Below the pieces are notes generated by a model, which ran no database searches, was not told the DNA's origin, and saw only the letters and a list, made by a program, of their open reading frames with translations. From positions 1,364,001 to 1,428,000 of the forward strand of contig NC_016462.1 in the NCBI RefSeq assembly GCF_000226115.1: a stretch of DNA of 64,000 nucleotides, read 5' to 3'. Below, piece by piece: positions 32,407 through 43,377 of the stretch (position 1 is its first letter; each line of letters starts with the position of its first letter). Origin of the DNA: Thermothielavioides terrestris NRRL 8126. Its lineage: Eukaryota; Ascomycota; Sordariomycetes; Sordariales; Chaetomiaceae. The position numbers and the translations under genes are program-made.

Positions 32407-34503
32407 CTACAACTTCGCTCCGCCTTGCTTCTTCAAAGCCTCCGGCTCCCTCCTGCCAAACCCCTGGCTCAGACCAATCCTCTCCCACCAGAACCGACAC
32501 GCCTCCTTCTCCAGTTCAGTCATCTCGCGCACCTGCGCCGGCACGCCCCTGTGGCGGCCCCCGCTGCGCTCGTCATTCCCCTCGCCAAACACCATGATCT
32601 TGCCGGCCCCGGCGCCACTCCCAGCGGTGGCGGCGGTGGTGAAAGGCGACACAAACGCGGGCCAGGGCAGGCCCTTCTCGCCGCCGGCGTTGCCCTCGTT
32701 AGGGCTGCCGCTGCCGGCGACGCCGGCGACGAAGCGGGCGAACGCGCCGTGCATCTCGCGCGCGACGGCCTCGAGGCCCGGCACGCCGCCGCCGAGGTCG
32801 GCCAGGTCGTGCGCCGCGACGGGCGCCTCGTCGGCGTGGTTGGCCGTGCCGTGCGCCGCCGTCGCGGCGTACTGGTACACGTACACGTTGCTACTGGCGC
32901 CGCCGGAGGCGAGCGACATAAAGTGCGCCGTCTGCAGCACGGGGCAGATGTACGCGTAGTGCGCGTAGGCGGCGTCGAGCCGCGCCCACTGCTTGCCCAT
33001 GCCCCGGGGAACTTTGGTGTATGGGCTCGCGGACGGGTTGGTGACCGGGTCCGGGTAGAGCGCTTCGAGCTTGTCGAGGTCGGCCGAGGTCAGGGAGGGG
33101 ATGAGGGTCTGGAAGAAGGCGCGGAACTCGGCGGCCGTGTTGGCCTTGGGCGGGATGAAGACGGTGCCTTCGTTCGTGTTGAAGCCGGTGATGATGGGGA
33201 TCCGGAGATGCTGGCCGGAGCGCCAGGAGTTGATGGGAAGATCGGGGATCAGGGGCGGGAGCGCGGGCGCGTCGGGGATGCTGGAGTTGGCGAGGGGGTT
33301 CGGTCCGTCGATGACCGGTTGGAAGGGCCAGGTAACGTTGGCCGAGTACTTGTCCCAGACAACCTTGCCCGCACGGACGATGGTTTTGAGCGGAAGCGTA
33401 CGGAGGTAGGGGAAGATCTCGGATTCCGGGACGCCCCCCGCGCCGGCGGCGATGAGGAACTCGCGGAACTGTACGAGATGGCGGGGGTGGGTTGGGTAGA
33501 AAACGGCGCGGGCGGTGGTGGCGCCGGACTCGAGTATGGCTCTGGCGAAGGGTGCCGGTTTGGAGGAGCGCGAGTAGTGCATGATGTGATGGCCGATCGA
33601 GTGCGCGCCCGCGCTGAGCCCCATGAGGGTGACGTTCCCAGGGTCACCGCCAAACGCCTCGATGTTGTCGCGCACCCACTCGAGCAGCATTTGCTGGTCC
33701 CGCAGCCCCAAGTTCAGCAGCCCTTCCCGCGCAGTCACATCGGACGGCAGAAACCCCAGCGGGCCGACCCGGTAGTTGAAGTTAACAGCCACCATGGGCG
33801 CCTCGGCAAAGGCGATGAAGGTTGCCATATTGCGCTCGGCCCCGTGGCCGGTGTTGAAGCCGCCGCCATGCACGTACACGACGACGGGCAGCCGTGGCCT
33901 CTTCCGCGCCGCCCCCTGGTCGCCGGTCCGCTCGTACCCGTCCTTGTCAACCAACCCAGCAGGCCGGTAGATGTTTGCATTTAAGCAGTCCTCGCTCATG
34001 TTGCGACGCACCACCCCGTCGGCCGGACATATCTTGCCCCAGGCCACTGCGTCAAACGTCTCGGTGGATTCGGGGAGCGGCTGTGGCGGCCGGAAGCGGT
34101 TCTGGCCGCCAGTGTCCTGGGCGTAGGGCACGCCGCGGAAGGCCTCGATCGACTTGGGGAGCCGTGGCGAGGCAAGAAGGGTGGTGCCGATGTAGGTGCC
34201 CTGGCGGAGTTTGACGGCGGGCTCCGTCGCGGTCGGACGGGGCCTCTCCTTGGTCGTCATGGCCGGCGGCGTGGCGGCGGTGGTTGTCGGCTTCGCTCGG
34301 TCGGCGTTATCCGGATGGTCCAGCCCCGGCTTCCCGTCGTTGGCCACGAACTGAATCGCAGCAGGCAACTCGCGCTGGTCGGACCCGTAGTCGAAGGTGT
34401 AGAGATAGAACCACAGCAGCACCAGGACGGCGAGCACGGAGAGCCACGACGAGGCGAGCACCGTTCGGCGGCGCCGGCACTTAAACGGGGGGATGCAGCT
34501 CAT
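32407..34503 (-). CDS. Type B carboxylesterase with N-terminal membrane anchor
   Basis: A serine ester hydrolase of the alpha/beta fold; its natural substrate is unknown. It is one exon with 698 residues from the ATG at 34503 (MSCIPPFKCRRRR). A basic start followed by one hydrophobic helix (SSWLSVLAVLVLLWFYLY, about residues 16-35) predicts a type II membrane protein with the enzyme outside or in the lumen. Domain marks: FRGVPYAQ, SEDCLNANIYRP, the oxyanion loop YVHGGGFNTGH, nucleophile GLSAGA (Ser297), acid in TGFNTNEGT, and a candidate catalytic His in NHADEAPVAAHD. The C-terminal part is slightly longer than usual and less conserved. The frame is open further upstream, but only with non-ATG starts. 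Confidence 0.88.
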   Translation of the reverse strand: MSCIPPFKCRRRRTVLASSWLSVLAVLVLLWFYLYTFDYGSDQRELPAAIQFVANDGKPGLDHPDNADRAKPTTTAATPPAMTTKERPRPTATEPAVKLRQGTYIGTTLLASPRLPKSIEAFRGVPYAQDTGGQNRFRPPQPLPESTETFDAVAWGKICPADGVVRRNMSEDCLNANIYRPAGLVDKDGYERTGDQGAARKRPRLPVVVYVHGGGFNTGHGAERNMATFIAFAEAPMVAVNFNYRVGPLGFLPSDVTAREGLLNLGLRDQQMLLEWVRDNIEAFGGDPGNVTLMGLSAGAHSIGHHIMHYSRSSKPAPFARAILESGATTARAVFYPTHPRHLVQFREFLIAAGAGGVPESEIFPYLRTLPLKTIVRAGKVVWDKYSANVTWPFQPVIDGPNPLANSSIPDAPALPPLIPDLPINSWRSGQHLRIPIITGFNTNEGTVFIPPKANTAAEFRAFFQTLIPSLTSADLDKLEALYPDPVTNPSASPYTKVPRGMGKQWARLDAAYAHYAYICPVLQTAHFMSLASGGASSNVYVYQYAATAAHGTANHADEAPVAAHDLADLGGGVPGLEAVAREMHGAFARFVAGVAGSGSPNEGNAGGEKGLPWPAFVSPFTTAATAGSGAGAGKIMVFGEGNDERSGGRHRGVPAQVREMTELEKEACRFWWERIGLSQGFGRREPEALKKQGGAKL

Positions 34504-35909
34504 CGAGCGGGCGGAGGTCAGGACCCCGTCGAAGCCGTCAAATGGGGCGCCGGCATTGGCAATTGACCGCCCGTTTGTCTTGGGCCCGAGCTCCACCCAA
34601 GCAACTGCGAGAGGTGCGGGGAGTCCTTGGCGCGCCTCAAACTTAGGTAGTGTACTGTACCCCGTAGTTGATCCGGTTATAATCTACCGACCGTCGCCAT
34701 TTGAGCCGTTGCAGAGTTGCAGGGTCCCAGTTGATGTCCGAAAAGCCGGCAGCTAGCTAGCTGGCTAACGGTATCCGGCAGGGTGAAGGGCGAACGGGCA
34801 GTCGGGAAACCGGGCGAAACATACCACCAGGTCGTGGCTGGGCACAGCATACATCAGGGGCCAGCCAGTGAATGCACGTTTAACGTTAACTGGAGCAGTT
34901 TTTGCCTTGACGCACGAATGGAACCCCGCCAGGTCTGAGGAGATTGTTGTACGGCAGTCTGGAAGCTTGTTTGGAAAGAGCGAGTGCTGCGGGGGACACC
35001 GGACGGGCTTGGCATCCACAGCGCAGCGCAGCTACGGCAGTGTCGCACGTGTGTCGCGTCTGATGGGCATATGACAACACTTGGTACCACAGCCATAAGC
35101 CCCTGTGGACCGCGGACGAAGTGAAGGCTAAGGTGAAGATAAATTGAGCGAGATTGCCAGTGTGACGCCAACCGCAAGCTGGTTCCTTTCTGGACAGGGC
35201 CTGCGTAACTCGATACTGTGCGAAGTGGCTTACATCTCCGGCGGAGCCGCTGTGGAGCGCACGGACTACATGCCAGATACCTGAAGACGCCGCCATGGTT
35301 CGTCAGAAGCTGATCTGCTTCAGGCATCATCAACACGGCATAGCAATGCAGGACACCAACCATCAACAGCAGGACACCTAGTGAATACGCAACGTATTTT
35401 ATGTTTTCCGGAATGGAGCAATAACCCCTGGGCAATCCAGAGAAGCTGCCAAAAACACGAAGTGATAACCGCAAGTCGACCCCGACAAGCAGAGACAGGT
35501 ACAGATATCGGTGCCCTACCAGCCAGGGGGATAAGTGCCTAGCATGCATAAACAATAAACTCCAGCCAAACCTCGGCTCTCCTCGAAGAGCAAACAGCCC
35601 CGTCACGCCTTGAGCGCCCGGGATGCGACCGCCCCTCTGTCCAGATAACTAACGCTAAACAAACAAGCCGCCAAAGACACGACTGGTATAAGCCTGATGA
35701 TAATCAACCAACCAACCGACAACTCCCCCTAAAAGCACCGACGCAACGTGATATTCCACACCCCTTGAGGCCTCCTTGACACCAAACCAACCATCAACAC
35801 CCCCCCTCCCCCTAGAAAAAGAAAACACCGGCAGCACACACTCCACCGCACCGCCCGGGAACGAGCGACCGACCCAAACACACAAAACCGCGCAGCGCAA
35901 AAGTTTAGG
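34504..35909. other. 1.4 kb intergenic region
   Basis: Between the carboxylesterase start and the stop of the TPX2-motif gene. A 250-codon antisense frame at 34854-35606 has no ATG start of quality, no domain and mixed composition, so I do not call it. The right end (35780-35900) is A/C-rich 3' UTR-like sequence. Confidence 0.45.
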
Positions 35910-38058
35910 TCAAGCCGCCTCCGCAACCTGCGTCTGCACCTGGGCCTGCTCCTTCGCCTTCCCAGCATCCCTCTCCCTCTCCCGCGCCCGCTTCTCCTTC
36001 TCCCTCTCAGCCCGCAGGCGCTGCTTCTCAGCCCACTCGCGGCTCAGCATCCTAGACCGCTCCGCGGCCTCGCGGCGCGCGAGCACGGCGGCCTCCTCGC
36101 GCGCGCGCCGCTCGCGCTCCCGCGCCGCCGCGTACGCCCCGTCCGCCGCGAACACCTCGCGCCCGCGCTGCCGCTGCGCCGCCGCCTCCTCCGCGCTGAC
36201 CACGCTGCGCTTGCTGCCGCTAACGCCGCCGCTGCCGGCGCTGCCGCTGCGCCGGATGCTGCCGCTGCCCGTCGACGTCGATGTCGCGCGGCTTGAGAGG
36301 TCGCGGGTGCGCGGGCCTGCCGGGTCGGTGGTGTCCTGGGCGGGGCCGCGGCCGCGGGTGGGGAGAGTGGTAGTGGTGGTGGCCGCGGCGGGCGCGTTCG
36401 TGGAAGGACGCGCAGCGGAGCTGGATGATGGGTAGGCGGCGACCGAGTGGCGCTTCTTGGAGGCCGGCGTGATGGTCGTCGCGGCCGAGTCGGACGAGCC
36501 TTCGGTCTGTCGCTGCCGCTGGCGGGCCAGGCTGGTCAGCGTCTCGCGGGGCACGGTGCTCGGCGCGAGGTTGGCGGGGAGCGGTCGGGCCTTGAACTCG
36601 CGCCGCTTGCGCTCCTCTTCCTCTTGCGCGCGCAGCTTGGCCTCGCGCTCCTCGCGCTTCTTCCTCGAGATGGCCTCGCCGGGGAGCTCAAATGTCGGAC
36701 GCGTCGGCGGCTTGGACGACTTGAAGTGCGGCCTGGACGGCGAGTAGGCAGCTGCCACGGCCGCCATTTGCTCGGCCGACAGCTGCTGGGACCGGCGTTG
36801 CTCGCGCTGCTCCTTCAAACGACGAGCCACCGCCTCGCCTGGCAGCTCGAATGCCGGCACCGTGGGAGGCTTGCTCGACTTGGCCAGCGGCTTGGGCGGC
36901 AGAAGGCTGGCAGGCCTCGGCACTTTTCGTGCGCCTGAACCTGAACTTCCGCCGACTGCTTTGTCGTCCTCTTGAGCTGACGAACTGGAGGCCGCTTTGC
37001 GTACCGAAGCGCTACGCTCCACTGTCTTGGGCCTCGCCGCCGGGCTTGCAGTAGCTCTGACTGAAGTCGCTCGCCTCAGCGGCGACGCCTTCGCACCTGC
37101 TCCATTGGTGTTTTGCGTGCTAGCTCTGTCATTCTCGGGAGAGAACACCCGCTCGAGCTGAGTGACTTGGGCAACCGCTTCTATCTCCTCTTCAAGTTTA
37201 TCGAGGGCCTCAACGGAATCCTCGATGCGGGAGACTGGCCGGGAGTGCTCCTTGACCTCCACTGCCAGCTGCGGGCTCTTGGGCAGTGTGGCCGGTCCCT
37301 CCTCGTGGCGCCCGGTCACGGCGCTGTCCTGTGCCGCGGCCTCCGTCCGCTCCCGCTCAGCGGCCGCGTCCATCGTGAAATCCTCGTCGCCCTCAATGCG
37401 GGTGGCTAAGATGGTGTACACGTCAGTGGACTCGCCGTCGTTCCCGAGCGCCCCGCCGAACAGCGATCTACGGCGAACAAGGTTGCATCCGAAATAGAGC
37501 GTCTTTTCGCCCCGGCGCAGCTCCGCGTCGCCATGGGAGTCGTCGCGCGGCCTGCGCCCGCTGGCGGAAGTCTTGACCGGAATCGAAAGCAGCCACTCGA
37601 ACTGACCTTCTTGGTGCTTTGACAGTTGCTCCTGTACGCTGGGAAGCCGCTGGCTGGCCAGGAAAAGGGGGTCCAAGTGTTCAGGGTCTACGCGAACTAC
37701 CGTTAACTCACATCACTACATAGGTAGTGCTTGCCGTGAGCGTTAGCACCAAAACTTTACCTTCGGAGCCCTGTGTGATGCAGTCTGTGCCGGCGCCGGA
37801 GTGTGCGTGGGAGCTGCCCCGGATGCAGTGGTTAGTTTCACAGGCTGTGGTTCGGCCTTGGCCAGAGCCGAGTTCAAGCGCGCAGCCTGGCTTGTTCTCC
37901 TTGTCGTTGCAGTTGATGTGGAAATCGTCTAGCTGGCGGGCCAGGGAGTCAATGGTGTTGGGCTTAATGTTCTGAATATTGCCGAGCGGGAGTTCGCCAA
38001 GGACCGTCGATTGGGCGTCGAGCTCGATGCGCGGTCGGGGTCGCGCGGTCGTCGCCAT
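35910..38058 (-). CDS. TPX2-motif coiled-coil protein, possibly microtubule-associated
   Basis: Exons 38058-37761 and 37687-35910 give 691 residues. The intron has donor GTAAAG, branch GTGCTAACG and acceptor TAG; the join reads TQGSEDPEHLDPLFL. The first exon ends its conserved part with IDSLARQLDDFHINC. The second half has two copies of a motif, SKPPTVPAFELPGEA and SKPPTRPTFELPGEA, each leading into a charged helix. The second runs into EEERKRREFKARPLPANLAP, which matches the TPX2-type FKARPLP microtubule motif. The C-terminus is a long Arg/Glu helix. Fungal homologues are sometimes labelled as unrelated enzymes in databases, as I recall; nothing enzymatic is seen here. It lies beside DAD2 and shugoshin. 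Confidence 0.7.
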
Positions 38059-38961
38059 CCTTTAATAAATCCCCACGGGAGCGCCCGAAACAAGAAGCCA
38101 AGACGCTCGAAGGCTTCGGAAGCAGAGGCCCGGCAACGTGGGAGACTGGGGGGTTGCAATGCAATTTCGCTGATATTCAGAACGCGATTGGCTGGCGCCA
38201 ACAAGGAGGGGAGTTTGATCCTCGGGCCGGACGGCTGCTGCAAACTTTGGGATATCGGTGCAAGCTGAGAAGAGGGGGGAAAAAAGCAGATGGTCCGGTA
38301 TGTCAGTCAATCAATGATGCTTGTTAGCAGTTGGATGCCGTGGTGAAGCAGATACATGTGAGGAGGCAGCACCGGACGTGGCAGGGGGCGGGATTTAATG
38401 AGGGCGTTGCATTGTTTACTTCCCCGTCTCCACGGCCGAGAAGGCATCGATTGCCGGCTCACACGCAACTTCCCGTCATGCGGGGACTGATTGTTTGCTC
38501 TCGGTTCTTGCGACTTGTGTAGTGTACAGGAACCCAACTCTCAGCTTCCTTCAGTCTCACCTCGAATGGAACCCCGCCTTTAATGTTTGTCTGAGGCAAG
38601 CGCTCTCCCGGACTGTTCATTTCAACCCTTCTCTCCGAACGCGTTAGGCCGAGAGCCAATCCGTGGCGCTCGGGTGCTGACTAAGGAGCGCGACGCGATC
38701 GCTGCGGCGGTCATCAACGTTGCTCGACGCACTCCGTACTGTACCCCGCATTCGCGCATTCGAGGGGAGGTACAGCAAGGTCCTCTGAGGAGGCTTTGCC
38801 AAATTGATTACCACAGTGTAGGTAACGTAGGTAACCTTCACTTGTAAGGTGGGTGGCGCTTCGTTGGGGGGGATATTTGGTGCAACCTCCGCCGTCCTTT
38901 CTCTCCACAGCGTGGCTGCTTTCGGGGGACCAGGCACCGTGGAGGGGCTTCCGACCTCTGC
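38059..38961. other. Spacer TPX2-motif gene/DAD2
   Basis: A 903 bp gap holding the promoter of the TPX2-motif gene and the DAD2 3' UTR. Short frames on both strands show no family features. Confidence 0.4.
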
Positions 38962-39508
38962 TCACCCCGATTCTCCCTCGGCCGCCCCGTCTGTGTGCGC
39001 ATGCAGCGTAGGAGCATGTTCTGTGGGAATCCGAACAAGAGTCTGGGGAAGAGGCACCTCATCTCCCTCATCTTCATGGGCCGGCTCGTCCGTAGGTTTG
39101 GGGATTTTCGCTGCCGCGCCGTCTCAGCTGGTTTTCGTAAGGAAAAGGAGTACGAGGAAAGGGACAGGCATACCCGATGCCATGTTGATTGCCCTCAGCA
39201 CATTATGCCAGTTGCTTAGCACCAAGGCAATGGCTGCGATCAACCGGTCAGCAAGCCACAGAGCGAACCACGCCCGCAGTCCCAAACACACCTTCCGTCC
39301 CGTCCGAGAGAGTGGCCAGCTTCTGTTCGAGAGCCTCCATCTGCGATGCGACTGCCGCGCTGAGATCGCGAAGCTCTTTGAGATTCTCCAGCTCGGCCTT
39401 CTTCTCATTCACCCGCGCCACCAGGGCGGGAGATTGGCCCCCGCCATGAGCAGAGAGAGAGGGCTGTCGCACGTGCGATGGGAGCGACCTGGATGGAAAT
39501 GCAGACAT
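38962..39508 (-). CDS. DAD2: DASH complex subunit Dad2
   Basis: Dad2 is part of the DASH/Dam1 ring that couples kinetochores to microtubule plus ends. Three exons: 39508-39292, 39233-39174 and 39110-38962, for 141 residues. The first exon ends in the core coiled coil (VNEKKAELENLKELRDLS, SQMEALEQKLATLSDGTE); the second encodes AIALVLSNWHNVLRAINMAS; the third reads AKIPKPTDEPAHEDEGDEVP then LPQTLVRIPTEHAP, the family C-terminus. The last acceptor was chosen at GGCAG|CG because it alone keeps KIPKP and LPQTLVRIP in frame; an upstream CAG shifts frame. The start is the only ATG before the coiled coil. Divergent from shugoshin. Confidence 0.93.
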
Positions 39509-40020
39509 TGCTGCTTAGTGGCGTTGCAGCAAATTCGTGTCAGTCAGATTGCTGGATGCGGTTATTGATCACGACTGTGATTTCAAAGGTCTCTCTCTCT
39601 CGTATTTCTCGTGTATGCCGCACTCCGTACACTGTGCTATGGTAACGGTTTAGTCGTTATTTCCAGTCAAACCATAGCACGGCAGATGGAGAAGGAAAGG
39701 AAAGGAGCGAGGGGCCGGAATCTTGGCGAAAATTACGTTAGTTACGTTAGCCGTTGCTGGTGCCAACACAGACCGCGACACAGGTCACTAAAGCGCGCTA
39801 AGCCGTTTTAGGAAGCAAAGTAAACACTGTCCGATGCGCCGAGCAAATTCCAAGCGGTGTGCCCTGAACTCGCCCAATTCGGTTTGTCCTGCCCTGCATC
39901 AACGACGAATTCGCGCGACACGCCGCCCTGGTGCCCTAGAGAAACTTTATCGCATACCGCGCCGTCCATCCGTGATCCATCCATCGCTGGGCTGTTTCTC
40001 TCTCTCTGCAATCATGAGCC
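39509..40020. promoter_or_regulatory. Shared 512 bp promoter of DAD2 and SGO1
   Basis: The gap between the two divergent start codons. It contains an exact forkhead-type site GTAAACA at 39820-39826, about 195 bp before the SGO1 ATG, and GC-rich CGCG cores (39793-39798 and 39911-39916). In yeasts, forkhead factors drive late-cell-cycle genes. A TC repeat (39997-40008) adjoins the SGO1 start. Co-regulation is inferred. Confidence 0.55.
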
Positions 40021-42434
40021 ATGGCGAGACTCAACGAACAACCTGCCCCGGCTGAGAGCCACCTCGAGATACGTATGTGTGCCCGGTGCCCGCTGCTTCG
40101 CGTGCTGGAAGCGCCTGTTGTTGACTGTTGAGCTGCAGTTCGGAGGAAGTTTTTGCGCCAGAATCGAGACATCGCGAAGATCAACTCGGACCAGTCGCAG
40201 AAGATCCGACGCCTCGAGAACGATTGCGCCCGCCTGCTGTCCGAGAATCTCGAACTCCGCGGCCAGATCTTACGATTGGAGAAGCAACTTGAGGATAATA
40301 GCGCGCGAAGGATAGCCGACCATGCGCTTGAGGTCAAGGCGAAGCTGGAACTGCAGCTCTCCGAGTTCGCCGCACTGCTGGGCACCCTAGGGGTTGAACC
40401 GCCTTCTAAGAGACGGTCATCAGGCGAGCGGACTCTCGCAAAGCCCCGACCGAGTGTAGCCACCAGCCCGCCAAGGAGGAGAAGACGCGACACAACAGTG
40501 GATGCAGAGACTCTGGCGGAGCAGGAGGGAAGGTTGCCGCCTATCTACGAGAACAAAACGTACCCGAGGGCCACGATGAAGTATGTTCCGTCCCCGTTGC
40601 CGCGGCGAAGAGATGCTGATGGTTGTCCAGCAGCGAAGAAATCCTGGCTTTGTGCGCGGCCGCTGCCGACACGAGTGATTCGCCCGATCTGGGCCCGCCG
40701 CCTGTATCACGCTTTGTCGACGAAGACGCAGTCCAACACGACTCGCCCGCACAGGCGGATGTGCCCGACAGCCCGAAGCCCTCTCTGCCGCTTCCGCCGC
40801 TGTCCCCACTTAACTACGACAGAGTCCCGTCCAGAAGCCCGGAGCCGAGTGGGGAGTTGGAAGGCATAGTAGCCAAACAAGCTACGCCGAGCAAAGAGAC
40901 AAGTTCTGCTACGCCAAGCAAGGAGACAAGTTCTGCGAGACAGGCCGTGCCAGAACCCGTGGTGCAGCCAATTAGGGCGGGTGCGAAGAGGAAGTACGGC
41001 GACGACAATGAACCTATTCAGCGTGTTATGGTACACCCCGGAAAGGAAAATGACGTCGCCCCGGGGAAGACATTCCCGGCGCGCGGAGGTCAAAAGAGAA
41101 GGAGCATCAAAGACCTTTCCAGCAGCAGGCGGGAGAAAGGAGGCGCAAGAGTACCGCTTGCCACGAAGAGCACCAATGCAGACTTGTCATCGCCGCTGAA
41201 ATCCGGGGAGGTTGCACCTCTCAAGGAGGTGAAGAAGGAACAAGAGCAGGATGCAAAGCGTTCCATTCCAAAGGGCGAGGCGAATGTGCCGAAATCACTG
41301 CCCCGGGTTGAAATTCCTGCACCCGAGACCCCAGCAATTGCTGAGGTTTTACTCGAAGCTGAGACCGCTCTGCCACTGGAGATACCGACCTCACCATCCA
41401 CCCCAGATCATGCGAGGAAGAAGGAGGTGCCGCACGATACCCCTCCGCCGGCCGACATATCCTCCACCGGCGAAACGTCTCGCCCCAGCCGTCGCGCGAG
41501 GGCTCCCATAAGCTACGCCGAACCCAATCTGCGAGACAAGATGAGACGGCCCACTAAGCAGCTTTTCGATGCTGTTACTGGGGAGGGCAAGTTTGTTCAC
41601 CGGGTCATGGCCGCCAAGCTGGATGACCGTCACACAGCCCCGACCTCTGTCGGCAAGGTGAAAGCGGAACCAGGGAGCGCCGCCAGCAGAAGCAGTAAGA
41701 CCTCCTCTGCCGCGGACCCGACCGTCGAGGCTCAACAACGCGCCCTTGTGAGCCCGCTGGCCCAAAAAGACGGCTTTTCGGAGACTTTGCCGAGCACAGT
41801 AGTAACGGAGCGCCGGAAACGGCCATCAGCTGTTGGCAGCAGTCGGGAGTCCCTCGTCGCTCTAAACAGATCAGATGGTACGACTGTTACTTCGCCTACC
41901 ACGAATGCGCAACCGGGCAACTGCCAGCAAAGCGCCGGCAGCTCCATGACGGAAGCGAGCCTCGGCCACGACAGGAAACAGCAGTCTGCTCCGGGCCCAT
42001 CAGCAGAAGTGGACATCTACGACTTCTCCGCCTCCTCCCCGGCTCCCTCAACTACCAAGGAGCCATCTCAAGCCGGCAGCGAGCCCGCCAAGCCCGCCGC
42101 AGCAGCCCACAGCAGCAGCAGCAGCAGCGTCCAACCGTCGAGGACGAGGACAGCAAGGAAATCCTCCATGGCGGCCGCCGCGGCGCTGCGCACGCTGCTC
42201 GACGAGGAGGCCGAGGACGCCAAGTCCAGCTCGCCGCCTCCGCGGCCGCGGTCTGCTGCTGCGCACGCGCGGAAGCGGGCGTCGATGCTCGCGCCCAAGA
42301 AGAGCTCCATGCTGGATGCCCTGGAGGACGCCGCCGAGGACGTGGCGAACACCAGCGGCTCTAGCGCAGCTTCCCACGAGGGCGACGCCGTCGCGAAGGA
42401 CAGGATCTCCCGCCGGCGGAGCATGATGCTATGA
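40021..42434 (+). CDS. SGO1: Shugoshin, centromeric cohesion protector
   Basis: Shugoshin recruits PP2A-B56 to centromeres and shields cohesin. Three exons: 40021-40072, 40139-40580 and 40631-42434, for 765 residues; donors are GTATGT twice and acceptors CAG. Joins restore SHLEI|LRRKFLRQNRDIAKIN and RATM|NSEEILALC. Family marks are the N-terminal coiled coil (LRRKFLRQNRDIAKINSDQS, about 17-85) that binds PP2A, and the C-terminal basic shugoshin box SRRARAPISYAEPNLRDKM near residues 445-480, which docks on phosphorylated histone H2A. The middle is disordered. A 27 bp tandem duplication at 40881-40934 repeats ATPSKETSS. Near the end is a Ser/Ala low-complexity run from AGC repeats (42110-42127). 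Confidence 0.95.
40881..40934 (+). repeat. 27 bp tandem duplication inside shugoshin
   Basis: Two adjacent 27 bp units (40881-40907 and 40908-40934) starting GCTACGCCRAGCAARGAGAC and differing at two bases. They encode ATPSKETSS twice in the disordered middle of shugoshin. Confidence 0.9.
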
Positions 42435-43377
42435 TTTTTCTCTTCTCTCTCTGCCCTGCTTTCCGCTTTCCGCTTTCCTGCTCCGTTCTTCTGCCTGTTG
42501 GCTATGAGCATGATGATACATACACCTATACAGACTCACACTCACAGCGTTTGGCGTTTTTGTTTTGTGTGAATGAGGAGGGTTGGGTTCTCAATGGAGG
42601 TTGCTGCTTGCTGGTTCAGGACAAGACCGCAGGGAGAACGCTTGGCTTGCTTCCGGATAGCCCAGATGGATACGGGGGTGTCGGGCTCGCGATGGCCTCT
42701 TTGTGAATGCTATTGTGTATAATCGTTGCCCTGCCCTCGTGCTCCACCTAATTCTTCTTAGGGTGAAGCTCGCATGAAAGGATGCCGCGTTGTTAGCCAT
42801 ACCGATCGATATCCTGGACTCGAGTGGGATTCGCAGTAACATCAGCGAGTTGTTGTGCGTTTGCCCATTGCCATCAGATTTCTTGAGAAGCGGGCGGATA
42901 TGCTACAACAGCATGGCACGAATGAACATTTTCAACCGCAGTCCATGAACCAGGTTGAAAAGGGTAAGCTTGACAAGACATTTGTGTTAGGACTCTCTTG
43001 TTATCATTCGTCGATGCCGTGCCACCCGTTTGGAGCACGGCAGTGGCGTCCTGGCGTCCTAATCGCCGAACTATCCACATACAGGAGCATAGGGCTGGTT
43101 CATCCTCCCTGCGTTCCACCATCTCCATCGCCTCAACCCACACGTCGGCCTGCGCTATAGCCGTTGCCCGCCTTATCCATGCCCATCCGCTTCCTTGTGA
43201 GCTCTTCCCCTTCCTGTTCGAAATTGAAGGTCTGGCGCGTTCGGTATTATGCGTCGACCACCCCTTGGGCATGTCGGTACCGTGCCTCCCGAGCTTATTC
43301 GTTTAAGTACGTACTCCTGTGGCTGGGTCTTCCCAAGTCACCTCACAACCGCCGTCACCTGTCCCCGAGAGCATATA
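42435..43377. other. Convergent spacer SGO1/VPS29
   Basis: A 943 bp gap between facing stop codons. It starts with a T/C-rich likely 3' UTR. No gene was recognised. Confidence 0.45.

Noticed and set aside
32311..33984. 557-codon frame antisense to the carboxylesterase
   Set aside because: Shadow of the conserved esterase exon; low-complexity composition with no family motif.
34854..35606. 250-codon antisense frame between genes
   Set aside because: Mixed composition, no recognisable motif or domain, and overlapping equal-quality frames.
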